Source: Streptomyces aurantiacus (GTDB lineage: Bacteria; Actinomycetota; Actinomycetes; Streptomycetales; Streptomycetaceae). From it: a stretch of 64,000 nucleotides of DNA. Made by a program: the position numbers and the translations under genes. Where the stretch lies: the NCBI RefSeq assembly GCF_001418335.1, contig NZ_LIPP01000032.1, positions 56,900-120,899 on the forward strand. The letters are read 5' to 3'. The notes below the pieces were generated by a model, which saw only the letters and a program-made list of their open reading frames with translations, was not told the DNA's origin and made no database searches. This document shows, in pieces, positions 17,723-27,688 of this stretch (position 1 is its first letter; each line of letters begins with the position of its first letter).

Positions 17723-20700
17723 CGGCCCCCGAACCCATCGCGGTGGTGGGTCTCGCCTGCCGGTTCGCCGGCGGCATCGACTCGCCCGAGAAGTTCTGGT
17801 CACTGTTGCGCGAGGGCCGGGACACCATCGGCGAGGTGCCCGACGACCGCTGGGAGTGGTACGGCTCCCTCGACCGCGAGAACGCGGCGGCGGTGGGCGG
17901 TGTGACCCGGTACGGCGCGTTCCTCGACGACATCAAGGGTTTCGACGCCGACTTCTTCGAGGTGACCCCGCGCGAAGCCGCCCTCATGGACCCGCAGCAG
18001 CGCATCGTCCTCGAACTGGCCTGGGAGGCGCTGGAGCACGCCGGTATCCCGCCGCGCGATCTCGCGGGCTCCGACGCCGGGGTGTTCATGGGTGTCGGGT
18101 CCGACGACTACGGGCGCCGCATGCTGGAGGACCTGCCCCGCATCGAGGCGTGGACCGGCATCGGCGGTGCCTACTGCGGGGTCGCCAACCGGGTGTCCTA
18201 CGTGTTGGATCTGCACGGCCCGAGCGTCGCCGTGGACACCGCGTGCTCCTCCTCGCTCGTGTCCGTCCACCTCGCGGTGCAGAGCCTGCGCGACCGTGAG
18301 TGCCCGGTGGCGCTGGCCGGTGGCGTACTCGTGATGGCGTCGCCCGGTCTGTCACTGGTGCTGGACGCCGCGGGGGCGACGGCTCCCGACGGACGGTGCA
18401 AGTCGTTCGACGCGAGCGGCGACGGCTACGGGCGTGGTGAGGGCGGCGGAGTCGTCGTCCTGAAGCGGCTGTCGGACGCCCGCCGCGACGGTGACCGCGT
18501 CCTCGCACTGATCCGGGGCAGTGCGGTGCACCAGGACGGGAGGACCAGCGGCATCATGGCGCCCAACGGTGAGGCGCAGGCCCACCTGATGCGCAGGACG
18601 TACGAGCGTGCCGGTCTGGACCCGGCGACGGTCGGCTACGTGGAGGCGCACGGCACGGGGACCCCGGCCGGCGATCCGCTGGAGGCGCGGGCGATGGCCT
18701 CGGTCTTCGGTGTGGACCGGCCGCGCGAACAGCCCTGCCTGATCGGGTCGGTGAAGCCCAACATCGGTCATCTGGAGGCGGGGGCGGGCATCGCCGGAGT
18801 CATCAAGGCGGTCCTGGCGCTACGGCACGCCGAGATCCCCCCGAGCCTCAACTTCCACGAGCCCAACCCGGCCGTCCCCTGGGAGACTTCCGGCCTGCGC
18901 GTGGTCACCGAACCGACGCCCTGGCCCGAGACGGCCGGCGGTCCCCGGCGGGCGGGGGTCTCCGGATACGGCTACGGCGGTACGATCGCGCACGTCGTCC
19001 TGGAACAGGCACCGGACATCGGACCACCGGACCGGACGCTCGACGACGAGGTGCCGGAAGGCAGGCAGCCGGAACTCGCCCTGTACCCGCTGTCCGGTGC
19101 GGGCGAAGCCGCCGTGCGGGAATACGCGGGCAAGCTCGCCGACCGGCTCGACGCACCGGCCTCCGTCGCGGAGGTGGGTCACACCCTGGCGCGGCGGCGC
19201 TCCCATCTGCCGCACCGTGCCACCGTCGTGGCCGCCGGCCAGGAGCAACTGGCCGCCCGGCTGAGGGAGTTCGCCGACACGGGTGACGCACCGGGGCTGA
19301 GTACCGGATCGGTGCAGACGTCGGCCGGGGGCGGTCTGGTCTGGGTGTTCTCCGGGCACGGCTCGCAGTGGACCGGTATGGCGCGCGAGCTGCTCGCGCG
19401 GGAGCCGGTGTTCGCGGAGACCGTCGACCGGCTCGAACCCGTGTTCCTGGCGGAACTGGGAATCTCGCCCCGGGCGGCGCTCCTCGACGACGCCGCTCAT
19501 CCGGTCGACGTGGTGCAGCCGCTGATCTTCGCCGTGCAGACCTCGCTGAGTGCCCTCTGGCAGGAGCGGGGGCTGCGGCCCGACGCCGTTCTCGGCCACT
19601 CGGTCGGTGAGATCGCGGCCGCCGTGACGGCCGGGGTGCTGACGCTGGAACAGGGCGCACGGCTGGTGTGCCGGCGCTCGCTGCTGCTGCGCAAGGTGGC
19701 GGGCAAGGGAGCCATGGCGATGGTGGGCCTGACCGCCGAGGAGACCGAACTCCGGCTGGCCGGGCGCCGGGACGTGACCGTGGCGATCACCGCGTCACCG
19801 GGTTCCACCGTGATCTCCGGGGACATTCCCGCCGTCGCCGACGTCAGCGGGCGGTGGCGTGCCGACGGCGTCGCGGTGCGGGCCGTCGACTCCGACGTGG
19901 CGTTCCACAGTCCGCACATGGACCCGCTGCTGGACGACCTGGCGGCGGCCGCCGCCGACCTCACGCCGTCCCGCGCCAGGATCCCCGTCTACGGGACCGC
20001 CCTGGACGACCCGCGGGACACCGCGGCGCGCGACGGCCGCTACTGGGCGGCCAACCTCGGTGGCCGGGTACGGTTCGGGCAGGCCGTCCAGGCTGCCGTC
20101 GAGGACGGTTACCGGCTCTTCCTCGAAGTGTCCCCACACCCGGTGGTCGAACACTCGGTCAACGAGACACTGGACCACCTCGGTGTCGACGACGCCTTCA
20201 CCACCCACTCGCTGCGCCGCCGCCGCCCCGAGCGCGAGACGCTGCTGGCCAACCTCGGTCAGCTGTACTGCCACGGCGCCGCCGTGGACTGGTCGCGCTC
20301 CTGGCCCGACGCCGCCGTGGCCGACCTGCCGGGCGTTGCCTGGCAACGCCGGCCCCACTGGCTCCAGGAACCGCCGCCCCGCTCGGCCGCCGCCGACCGC
20401 CATGACGTCACCGGGCATACGCTGCTGGGCGGGCGGACCACCCTGTACGGCACGACCCCGGCACGGAGCTGGCGGACGCATCTCGACCACGACAGCCGCC
20501 CCTACCCCGGCGACCACCCGGTCCGCGGGGTGGAGATCGTCCCCGCGGCGGTCCTGCTCAACACCTTCCTCACCGCCGCCGCACAGGGCGGCACCCCACC
20601 GGATCTCGCGGATGTGGCGCTGCGGGTGCCGGTGGCGGTGCCACTGACCCGGCCTCGCGAACTCCAGGTCGTCAGTCAGGACGGCACGATCCGGCTCACC

Positions 20701-22947
20701 TCCCGTCCCGTCGGGGACGCGGACGACGACAACGGTCTGATCACCCACACCACGGCGACCGTCGAACCGCGCGGCGCGCTCCGCGAGGCGGCACCGGTCG
20801 CCGCCCACGAGGAGCTGCCGGCCGGGTACGTCGTGGACCGCCTCGCCGAACTCGGTGTCGCCGCCATGGGCTTTCCCTGGCGGATCGACGAACTACGGCG
20901 CGCGGACGGCGCCTTGACTGCCGTGGTCCGTGCCGACCCGGCATCGGACGAGGCCCCTGCGACCTGGGCCCCGGTCCTGGACGCCGCCCTGTCGACCGCG
21001 TCGGTGGTGTTTCCCGGACCGCCGGTGCTGCGCATGCCCGCACACATCAGGCGGGTCACCCTCGAAGGACCGTCCCCCGCACTGGCCCGGATCACCGTGC
21101 GGATCACCGGCGAGAACGTCGTCGACGTGGACATCAGCGACACGGACGGGGCCCCCGTGGGCCGGCTCGCGGAACTGCGGTACGGCCTGCTGGAGGACGA
21201 CACGGGCGCCGTCACCAGTCCGCGCCGACTGGTCCACCGTATGGAGTGGCGGCCGCTCGGACCGACGGATCCCGGCTCGCACCAGACCGTGGTACTCGTC
21301 GGCGACGACCGCGATCTGGTGAAGCGCCTGAGCCGGCGCCTGGTCGGCGAGGGTGTGCCGCACCGGATCGCCTCCGCTCCCGAGGAACTGCGTGCGAGCG
21401 AGCTGACGAGCGGCCACACCGTGGTCGTCGTACCGGCCCCCGGCCTGCCCGGTGAGCCCGTCGGCAGGTCATCCGTACGAGCGTCGTGGCTCCTCGCGCG
21501 AACCGCCCAACGACTCGCCGCGGCCGCCTCCGCGCAGCCGCCCAGGCTGTGGTGCGTGACCCAGGGCGTGCGGGAGAGTGCCGACGAGGCCTCCCTGTCC
21601 CATGCGCCGCTGTGGGGTCTGGGCCGCGTCATCGCCGGGGAGCATCCGGACCTGTGGGGCGGGCTGGTGGACATCGGGTCCTCGCCCCGGGACGTCGCCG
21701 GGCTCGTCGATCTCCTCGGCACGGCCCACGGCGAGGACATCCTGGCCCTACGCGAAGGCAGGCCGGAGGTCGCGAGGCTCGCCCTGCTGGACGGCGAGCC
21801 GGTACGCCCGCCGGTTGCCTGCCGCCCCGACAGCACCTATCTGATCACGGGTGGGCTCGGTGCCCTCGGACTTGAGGTGGCCCACTGGCTGGCCGGTCGC
21901 GGCGCGCGCCGGATCGTTCTGTCCGGGCGGCGGGCGCTGCCGTCGCGGGACCAGTGGGACGAGGTCACCGATCCTCGGGTGCTGGCCCAGGTGGAGTCGG
22001 TCAAGTCCCTCGAACGGATGGGGACCACCGTCGTCACCGTCGCACTGGACGTCTCCGATGCCGACGCCGCGGAGAAGCTGCTCGCGCCGGCCGCGCTCGG
22101 CCTGCCGCCCGTCCGGGGTGTCGTGCACGCGGCGGGGGTGTTGGACGACCGTCCACTGCGGTCGCTCGACGAGGCCTCTCTGCGCACGGTGCTCAGGCCG
22201 AAGACCGAGGGCGCGTGGGTGCTGCACGGCCTCTTCCCGCCCGGCAGCCTGGACTTCCTCGTGCTGTTCTCGTCCTGCGGGCAACTGCTCGGCCTGCCGG
22301 GTCAGTCCAGTTATGCGGCAGGCAACGCCTTCCTCGACGCGCTCGCGGCCCACCGCCGTGCCCTCGGGGACACGGGCACCGTCAGTTTCGGCTGGACGTC
22401 GTGGCGGGGCCTGGGAATGTCGACCTCCTCGGAGGTCATCGACGCCGAACTGGCCGCGCACGGCACCGCGGACGTGACGGCCCCCGAGGCCTTCGCCTCC
22501 TGGGAGCTGGCCGAGCGCTACGACCTCCCGTACGCCGCCGTGCTGCGCACGCTGCCGCCGGAACCGGGGCAGCGGCGGCCTCCGCTCCTGAGCGAGGTGC
22601 CGACGGACGCTCCGGACGACGCGTCGGACGAGGAGACCGAGGCGCCCTGGGCCGGCCTCGCGGGCGACGAGCTGCGCGCGTTCCTCACCTCGGAGGTGAG
22701 CCGCCAGGTCGCCGCCGAGACCCACCTGGGCGCGTCCGAGGTCGATCCGCACCGGGCACTGACCGAGATGGGCCTCGACTCGGTGATGACCGTACGCATC
22801 CGGCGAGGCCTGGAACGGCAGTTCAGGATGCCGCTGCCGGCGACGCTCTTCTGGGACCGGCCCACCGTCCACGCGGTCGCGGACCTCCTCGCCCAGCGCG
22901 TCGGCATCCCCGACCCCACTCCGGCCGACGAAGGGAGCACGCCATGA
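17719..22947 (+). CDS. pokM1: Iterative type I PKS, 6-methylsalicylic acid synthase type
   Basis: The product is 1742 aa, a single module with the domain order KS-AT-DH-KR-ACP of bacterial 6-MSA/naphthoate synthases. KS spans about 8-430 (Cys176 in DTACSSSL, then EAHGTGTPAGD and KPNIGHLE). AT spans about 545-850 (Ser628 in GHSVGE, VAFHSPHM). The DH or thioester-hydrolase-like domain lies at about 895-1170 (His933 in HPVRGVEIVP). KR spans about 1370-1570 (TGGLGALGLEVA, Tyr1532 in SSYAAGNAF). The ACP is at about 1650-1725 (Ser1688 in GLDSVMT). There is no thioesterase. I chose ATG 17719, which overlaps the KSIII stop, over GTG 17707. Expected product: 6-methylsalicylate from four malonyl-derived acetate units. 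Confidence 0.93.
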   Translation: MTAPEPIAVVGLACRFAGGIDSPEKFWSLLREGRDTIGEVPDDRWEWYGSLDRENAAAVGGVTRYGAFLDDIKGFDADFFEVTPREAALMDPQQRIVLELAWEALEHAGIPPRDLAGSDAGVFMGVGSDDYGRRMLEDLPRIEAWTGIGGAYCGVANRVSYVLDLHGPSVAVDTACSSSLVSVHLAVQSLRDRECPVALAGGVLVMASPGLSLVLDAAGATAPDGRCKSFDASGDGYGRGEGGGVVVLKRLSDARRDGDRVLALIRGSAVHQDGRTSGIMAPNGEAQAHLMRRTYERAGLDPATVGYVEAHGTGTPAGDPLEARAMASVFGVDRPREQPCLIGSVKPNIGHLEAGAGIAGVIKAVLALRHAEIPPSLNFHEPNPAVPWETSGLRVVTEPTPWPETAGGPRRAGVSGYGYGGTIAHVVLEQAPDIGPPDRTLDDEVPEGRQPELALYPLSGAGEAAVREYAGKLADRLDAPASVAEVGHTLARRRSHLPHRATVVAAGQEQLAARLREFADTGDAPGLSTGSVQTSAGGGLVWVFSGHGSQWTGMARELLAREPVFAETVDRLEPVFLAELGISPRAALLDDAAHPVDVVQPLIFAVQTSLSALWQERGLRPDAVLGHSVGEIAAAVTAGVLTLEQGARLVCRRSLLLRKVAGKGAMAMVGLTAEETELRLAGRRDVTVAITASPGSTVISGDIPAVADVSGRWRADGVAVRAVDSDVAFHSPHMDPLLDDLAAAAADLTPSRARIPVYGTALDDPRDTAARDGRYWAANLGGRVRFGQAVQAAVEDGYRLFLEVSPHPVVEHSVNETLDHLGVDDAFTTHSLRRRRPERETLLANLGQLYCHGAAVDWSRSWPDAAVADLPGVAWQRRPHWLQEPPPRSAAADRHDVTGHTLLGGRTTLYGTTPARSWRTHLDHDSRPYPGDHPVRGVEIVPAAVLLNTFLTAAAQGGTPPDLADVALRVPVAVPLTRPRELQVVSQDGTIRLTSRPVGDADDDNGLITHTTATVEPRGALREAAPVAAHEELPAGYVVDRLAELGVAAMGFPWRIDELRRADGALTAVVRADPASDEAPATWAPVLDAALSTASVVFPGPPVLRMPAHIRRVTLEGPSPALARITVRITGENVVDVDISDTDGAPVGRLAELRYGLLEDDTGAVTSPRRLVHRMEWRPLGPTDPGSHQTVVLVGDDRDLVKRLSRRLVGEGVPHRIASAPEELRASELTSGHTVVVVPAPGLPGEPVGRSSVRASWLLARTAQRLAAAASAQPPRLWCVTQGVRESADEASLSHAPLWGLGRVIAGEHPDLWGGLVDIGSSPRDVAGLVDLLGTAHGEDILALREGRPEVARLALLDGEPVRPPVACRPDSTYLITGGLGALGLEVAHWLAGRGARRIVLSGRRALPSRDQWDEVTDPRVLAQVESVKSLERMGTTVVTVALDVSDADAAEKLLAPAALGLPPVRGVVHAAGVLDDRPLRSLDEASLRTVLRPKTEGAWVLHGLFPPGSLDFLVLFSSCGQLLGLPGQSSYAAGNAFLDALAAHRRALGDTGTVSFGWTSWRGLGMSTSSEVIDAELAAHGTADVTAPEAFASWELAERYDLPYAAVLRTLPPEPGQRRPPLLSEVPTDAPDDASDEETEAPWAGLAGDELRAFLTSEVSRQVAAETHLGASEVDPHRALTEMGLDSVMTVRIRRGLERQFRMPLPATLFWDRPTVHAVADLLAQRVGIPDPTPADEGSTP

Positions 22948-24617
22948 GGATCGAAGGGACGAGACACCCGGTCAAGCACGAGGGATTCGTGCCCTGGCCC
23001 GCCGACGTGGCTCTCCGCTACACAGAGGCCGGTTGCTGGCGCGGCCGCCCGCTGGGCTCGTCGATGTGGGACTGGTCCGACGCCTGGGGTGGCCGCACCG
23101 CGGTCGTCGACGGCCAACAGCGGCTCAGCTACCGGGAGTTGGCGGCCTCGGCAGATGCCCTGGCCGAGGCGCTGGCCGACCGGGGGCTGACCGACGGCGA
23201 CACGGTTCTCGTACAGCTGCCCAACTGCTGGGAGTTCGTCGTCGTCACCCTCGCCTGCTTCCGGCTGGGGGTGGCTCCGGTGATGATGCTGCCGCCCCAT
23301 CGCGCGTACGAACTGGCTTCCATCGGCGCCCATGTGGACGCCAAGGCCCTATTCGTGCCGGACGAATGGCGCGGCTACGACCATCAGGACCTGGCCCATC
23401 GGGTCGCCGGCACACTGCCGGGCGACCCACTGGTGCTGGTCGTGGGCGACACCGTACGACCGGGCGGCGTCGACGTACGCGCCCTGCTGCGGCCGGACGG
23501 CGACACGGCCGCCCGGCGCGGGCGACTGGACGAGTCGGCCCCGGGCGCCACGGACGTGGCCCTGTTCCTGCTCTCCGGCGGCACCACGGGTCTGCCCAAG
23601 GTGATCGGCCGGACCCACAACGACTACGAGTACAACATCCGGCAGTCCGCCGCGGCCTGCGGCATCACGGCGGAGACCGTGTACCTCGCGGTCCTGCCCG
23701 CGGGGCACAACTACCCGCTCGCCAGTCCGGGGATCCTCGGCACGCTGTCGGCCGGCGGGCGAGTCGTTCTGCTGCCCTCGCCCCGGCCCGAGGCGGTGTT
23801 CGAGGCGATCGAGCGGGAGGGCGTGACCACCACGTCGGCGGTGCCGGCGATCGCCCTCAAGTGGGCGGAGGCAGCAGCCGGCTGCGGGCGAGATCTGTCC
23901 ACGCTGCGCCATGTGCACGTGGGGGGATCGGTGCTGTCACCAGAGCTTGCCGCCCGGATCGGACCCGCGCTCGGCTGCCGTGTGCAGCAGGTGTACGGGA
24001 TGGCCGAGGGACTCATCTGTTACACCGCTCCGGACGCCCCGGACGAGGTGGCCCACGGCACCCAGGGCGCGCCGATCAGCGCGTACGACGAACTTCTCGT
24101 CGTCGGCCCGGACGGTGCGCCGGTGGGCCCCGGCGAGATCGGCGAGTTGCTCACGCGCGGCCCCTACACACCGCGCGGCTACTACGGCGTACCGGACCAG
24201 AACGCCCTGTCGTACACGCCCGACGGGTGGTACCGCACCGGCGACCAGGTGCGGATCACCCCAGGGGGCCATGTCGTGGTCTGCGGCCGGGTCAAGGATC
24301 TGATCAACCGGGGCGGCGAGAAGATCGCGGCCGGGGAGATAGAGACCCTGGTGCAGGAAATGCCCCAGGTGGCGGAGGTGGCCGCGGTGCCGGCGCCCGA
24401 CCCCGACGTCGGGGAGCGGGTCTGTCTGTTCGTCCGCGTGCACGAGGGCCACACGCTCGCTCTGGAGGATGTCGCCGCGGCGCTCACCGAGCGCGGTCTG
24501 GCCGCCTTCAAGATCCCCGAGCGACTGGAGATCCTCGCCGATCTGCCGCACACGCCCGTCGGCAAGCCCGACAAGAAGGTGCTGCGGAATCTGCTCGTTA
24601 CCACGATCGTGAGGTGA
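22944..24617 (+). CDS. pokM3: Aryl-acid adenylating ligase (salicylate/DHB-AMP ligase type)
   Basis: The product is 557 aa, of the ANL superfamily and close in layout to 2,3-dihydroxybenzoate-AMP ligases. Motifs in order: SGGTTGLPKVIGRTHNDY (P-loop, about 210), VYGMAEG (about 350), YRTGDQV (about 430) and VKDLINRGGEKIAAGEIE (hinge, about 450). It would activate the (di)methylsalicylate as adenylate or CoA thioester for attachment to the sugar. ATG 22944 overlaps the PKS stop by 4 bp, so PKS and ligase are co-translated. Without an alignment the specificity code is not resolved. Confidence 0.88.
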   Translation: MRIEGTRHPVKHEGFVPWPADVALRYTEAGCWRGRPLGSSMWDWSDAWGGRTAVVDGQQRLSYRELAASADALAEALADRGLTDGDTVLVQLPNCWEFVVVTLACFRLGVAPVMMLPPHRAYELASIGAHVDAKALFVPDEWRGYDHQDLAHRVAGTLPGDPLVLVVGDTVRPGGVDVRALLRPDGDTAARRGRLDESAPGATDVALFLLSGGTTGLPKVIGRTHNDYEYNIRQSAAACGITAETVYLAVLPAGHNYPLASPGILGTLSAGGRVVLLPSPRPEAVFEAIEREGVTTTSAVPAIALKWAEAAAGCGRDLSTLRHVHVGGSVLSPELAARIGPALGCRVQQVYGMAEGLICYTAPDAPDEVAHGTQGAPISAYDELLVVGPDGAPVGPGEIGELLTRGPYTPRGYYGVPDQNALSYTPDGWYRTGDQVRITPGGHVVVCGRVKDLINRGGEKIAAGEIETLVQEMPQVAEVAAVPAPDPDVGERVCLFVRVHEGHTLALEDVAAALTERGLAAFKIPERLEILADLPHTPVGKPDKKVLRNLLVTTIVR

Positions 24618-24621
24618 CCCC

Positions 24622-26052
24622 ATGGCCATCGACCGTCTGCTCACGAGGGACGGCCCGGACCCGTCGGCCCGATTCACGGAATCGGGCGCGGCCGGAAAGG
24701 ACCGCTCGTCCGTCAAGACCGCACTGGAATGGCTGTCCGAGCGCAGGGACGCACACACCTTCGAGGTGACACGGGTCCCCTTCGACGCCCTCGAAGAGTG
24801 GTCCTTCCAGCCGGACACCGGCGATCTGGTCCACCGCAGCGGGCGGTTCTTCACGGTCGAGGGCCGCCGGGTGCACTCCGACTACGGGATGGTGCCACGC
24901 TGGGACCAGCCCATCATCAACCAGCCCGAGATCGGCATGCTCGGTTTCGTCGTCAAGGAGTTCGACGGCGTCCTGCACTGTCTGATGCAGGCCAAGATGG
25001 AGCCCGGCAACGTGAACGTCGTCCAGCTCTCGCCGACCGTGCAGGCCACCCGGAGCAACCAGAAGCGGGTGCACCGCGGTTCGCGCGTCCGGTATCTGGA
25101 GTACTTCACCGATCCCGGACGGTCGGAGGTGCTCGTCGACGTCCTCCAGTCCGAGCAGGGCTCCTGGTTCCTCGGCAAGCGCAACCGCAACATCGTGGTC
25201 GAGACGACCGAGGACGTACCGCCGCACGACGACTACCGCTGGATGACGATCGGCGAGATCCAGGAACTCCTGCGCCTGGACAACATGGTGAACATGGATG
25301 CCAGGACGGTACTGGCCTGTATGCCGTTCGCCCGTCCGACCGGGGCGGCGTCGCCGGGACCGCACAGGGAGTTCCAGGCGGGTCTGCGCCGCTCCATGGC
25401 GCCGGACGAGGGAAGCCTGCACACCATGCTGTCGGTGCTGAGCTGGTTCACCGACGCCACCGCCCGTCACGAACTGCGCGCCGAGCGCATCCCGTTGGAC
25501 CGGGTCGAAGACTGGCACCGCACCGCGGACACGATCAGCCACACGGACGAACGGCACTTCTCGATCATCGGCGCCCGGGTGACGGCGGGCAGCCGCGAGG
25601 TGCTCAACTGGACACAGCCGCTGCTGGCCCCGCACGGCCTCGGCCTGGCGGTGCTGCTGGTGAAGAACATCGGCGGGGTGCTCCACGCCCTGCTGCACGC
25701 CCGGCCCGAAGGCGGCCATCCGCACGGTGTCGAGCTGGCTCCCACCGTGCAGTGCACTCCGGACAATTACCGGGGTCTGCCCGACGGCCACCGGCCGGCG
25801 TTTCTGGACTATGTCACCGGCGCCCCGCGGGAGCGGGTGCGTTTCGACGCGGTGCAGTCCGAGGAAGGCGGCCGCTTCCACCACGCGGAGTGCCGCTACG
25901 CGGTGATCGAGGTGGAGGACGGCTTTCCCGTCGAAGAGCCGCCAGGTCACCGGTGGTTGACGGTGGATCAGGTGACGCGCCTGCTGCGGCACGGCCGCTA
26001 CCTCAACGTCCAGGCGCGCAGCCTCGTGGCATGCCTGCACGGCCTGTGGTGA
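24622..26052 (+). CDS. NDP-hexose 2,3-dehydratase
   Basis: The product is 476 aa, the usual length for the EvaA/TylX3/SpnO family. It consists of two related halves, each with a W...TGDLVHRSGRFFTVEGRRV or IISHTDERHFSIIGARV-like block and a QSEqG-type segment (LQSEQGSWF at about 175, VQSEEGGRF at about 415). It removes the C2 hydroxyl of dTDP-4-keto-6-deoxyglucose to give an unstable 3,4-diketo sugar. It is followed by the 3-ketoreductase with a 4-bp overlap, the standard pair for 2,6-dideoxysugars. Confidence 0.93.
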   Translation: MAIDRLLTRDGPDPSARFTESGAAGKDRSSVKTALEWLSERRDAHTFEVTRVPFDALEEWSFQPDTGDLVHRSGRFFTVEGRRVHSDYGMVPRWDQPIINQPEIGMLGFVVKEFDGVLHCLMQAKMEPGNVNVVQLSPTVQATRSNQKRVHRGSRVRYLEYFTDPGRSEVLVDVLQSEQGSWFLGKRNRNIVVETTEDVPPHDDYRWMTIGEIQELLRLDNMVNMDARTVLACMPFARPTGAASPGPHREFQAGLRRSMAPDEGSLHTMLSVLSWFTDATARHELRAERIPLDRVEDWHRTADTISHTDERHFSIIGARVTAGSREVLNWTQPLLAPHGLGLAVLLVKNIGGVLHALLHARPEGGHPHGVELAPTVQCTPDNYRGLPDGHRPAFLDYVTGAPRERVRFDAVQSEEGGRFHHAECRYAVIEVEDGFPVEEPPGHRWLTVDQVTRLLRHGRYLNVQARSLVACLHGLW

Positions 26053-27062
26053 GCGGGCACGGGGCGCCGCTGCGGATCGGGGTCCTCGGGTGCGGGGGCA
26101 TCGCCATGCGCCGGATGCTGCCCGCGATGGCGCGCACCCCCGTGGTGAAGATCGCCGCGGTCGCCAGTCGCGACAAGGCCCGCGCCGAGGCGGCGGCGGA
26201 GCGGTTCGACGCGGATGCGGTGCACGGCTACGAACGGCTGCTGGCACGCGACGACATCGCCGCGGTCTACGTGCCGCTGCCTCCCTCGCTGCACGCGCCG
26301 TGGACCGCGCGGGCGTTGGAGACGGGCAAGCACGCCCTGGTGGAGAAGCCCATGGTGACAGGCGCACAGGAGGCGCGGAAGCTGGCGGGACTCGCCGAGC
26401 GGGGGCGGCTGGTGCTGATGGAAAGTTTCATGTTCCTCCACCACTCCCAGCACGCCACCGTCACCGGCCTCCTGACGCGCGGCGACATCGGCGAACTGCG
26501 CGGAGTGAGCGCCGAGTTCGGGTTTCCGCCGCTGCCCTCGCAGGACATCCGGTACCGGCCGGAACTCGGCGGGGGCTCCTTGCTCGACGCCGGCGTCTAC
26601 ACCCTCCGGGTCACCCAACTGCTGTTGGGCGGCTCCTTGTCGGTGATCGGCGCGACCCTGGACATGGACGACGAGACCGGCGTCGACGTCGCCGGTGACG
26701 CGTTGCTGCGCGGCATGAGCGGCGTCACGTCCCATGTCTCCTTCGGCCTGCGGCACTCCTACCGCTCGGCCTACACCCTGTGGGGCGGTACCGGACGGAT
26801 CACCCTGAACCGCGCGTTCGCCCCTCCACCGGATCACCGTCCCGTACTGCGGATCGAACGGCAGGACCATATCGAGGAGTTGACGCTGCCGGCCGACGAC
26901 CAGTTCGCCAACATCGCAGCCCGGTTCGTGTCCCTGGTCAAGGGCGACGGGAACTCGGCCGCGGAACGCACGGCCGCCGTGCGGCAGGCGGAACTGGTCG
27001 ACTCGGTCCGTGCCGCCGCCCTGCGGAAGGCGGACCCGGCCGGTCCTGGCGGTGCGCCGTGA
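26049..27062 (+). CDS. NDP-hexose 3-ketoreductase
   Basis: The product is 337 aa, of the Gfo/Idh/MocA family. The Rossmann motif is GVLGCGGIAMRRM, the catalytic lysine is in LVEKPMV (about residue 100), and the substrate helix contains GGGSLLDAGVYTL. It reduces the C3 ketone produced after 2,3-dehydration. GTG 26049 overlaps the preceding stop, and its own stop overlaps the flavin reductase start. Together with the 2,3-dehydratase it makes a 2,6-dideoxy-4-keto sugar nucleotide. Confidence 0.92.
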   Translation: MSGHGAPLRIGVLGCGGIAMRRMLPAMARTPVVKIAAVASRDKARAEAAAERFDADAVHGYERLLARDDIAAVYVPLPPSLHAPWTARALETGKHALVEKPMVTGAQEARKLAGLAERGRLVLMESFMFLHHSQHATVTGLLTRGDIGELRGVSAEFGFPPLPSQDIRYRPELGGGSLLDAGVYTLRVTQLLLGGSLSVIGATLDMDDETGVDVAGDALLRGMSGVTSHVSFGLRHSYRSAYTLWGGTGRITLNRAFAPPPDHRPVLRIERQDHIEELTLPADDQFANIAARFVSLVKGDGNSAAERTAAVRQAELVDSVRAAALRKADPAGPGGAP

Positions 27063-27688
27063 CCACCGCGTACACCGGCGTCGACGGGAACCTGCTGCGT
27101 GACTCGCTGTCCCGGTGGCCGAGCGGAGTCGCCGTCGTGACCACGGTGGACTCCGGCGGAGTACGGCGCGGGTTCACCGCCACGGCCTTCTCGTCCCTGT
27201 CGATGGATCCGCCGCTGGTGCTGGTGTGTCTGGACCGCGGGGCCGACTGCCATCCGGCCTTCGCGACGGCGGACGCGATGGCCGTCCACCTCCTGCGGGA
27301 CGACCAGGCACAGCTGGCCCGGCGGTTCGCCACCAAGGACATCGACAAGTACGACGGTCTGCCGGCCTCCGAGGGCCTGCGCGGGGTGCCGTTGCTGGCC
27401 GGCGTACTCGCCCGCATCGAATGCCTGCTCGACCGCCGGATCGACGCCGGGGACCACGTGATCCTGGTCGGCCTGGTGTGCCGTTGCGAGGTCTTCGCGG
27501 GACAGCCGCTGGTCCATTTCGCCCGCGCCTTCCACGGCCTGCAGACCGGAACCCACAGCAGTCAGGCCAGAAAGGCGGACACTCATGCCCACGACGAACA
27601 TGACACCCACGACCCGGTCGGCGCACACGACGGCCGGCGCACCACCGACGCACACCGCGCTGGCGGCGGCCGCGGGCAGGGCGGCTGA
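27059..27688 (+). CDS. NAD(P)H:flavin reductase with His/Asp-rich tail
   Basis: The product is 209 aa. Residues 1-165 are a complete HpaC/ActVB-type flavin reductase (LSRWPSGVAVVTT, GFTATAFSSLSMDPPLVLVC, GDHVILVGLV, LVHFARAFHGL). The last 40 or so residues are an unusual tail rich in His, Asp and Thr that extends 104 bp into the next gene. It should provide reduced flavin to the monooxygenase encoded next. GTG 27059 overlaps the ketoreductase stop. The tail may be only read-through of overlapping coding sequence. Confidence 0.88.
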   Translation: MTTAYTGVDGNLLRDSLSRWPSGVAVVTTVDSGGVRRGFTATAFSSLSMDPPLVLVCLDRGADCHPAFATADAMAVHLLRDDQAQLARRFATKDIDKYDGLPASEGLRGVPLLAGVLARIECLLDRRIDAGDHVILVGLVCRCEVFAGQPLVHFARAFHGLQTGTHSSQARKADTHAHDEHDTHDPVGAHDGRRTTDAHRAGGGRGQGG

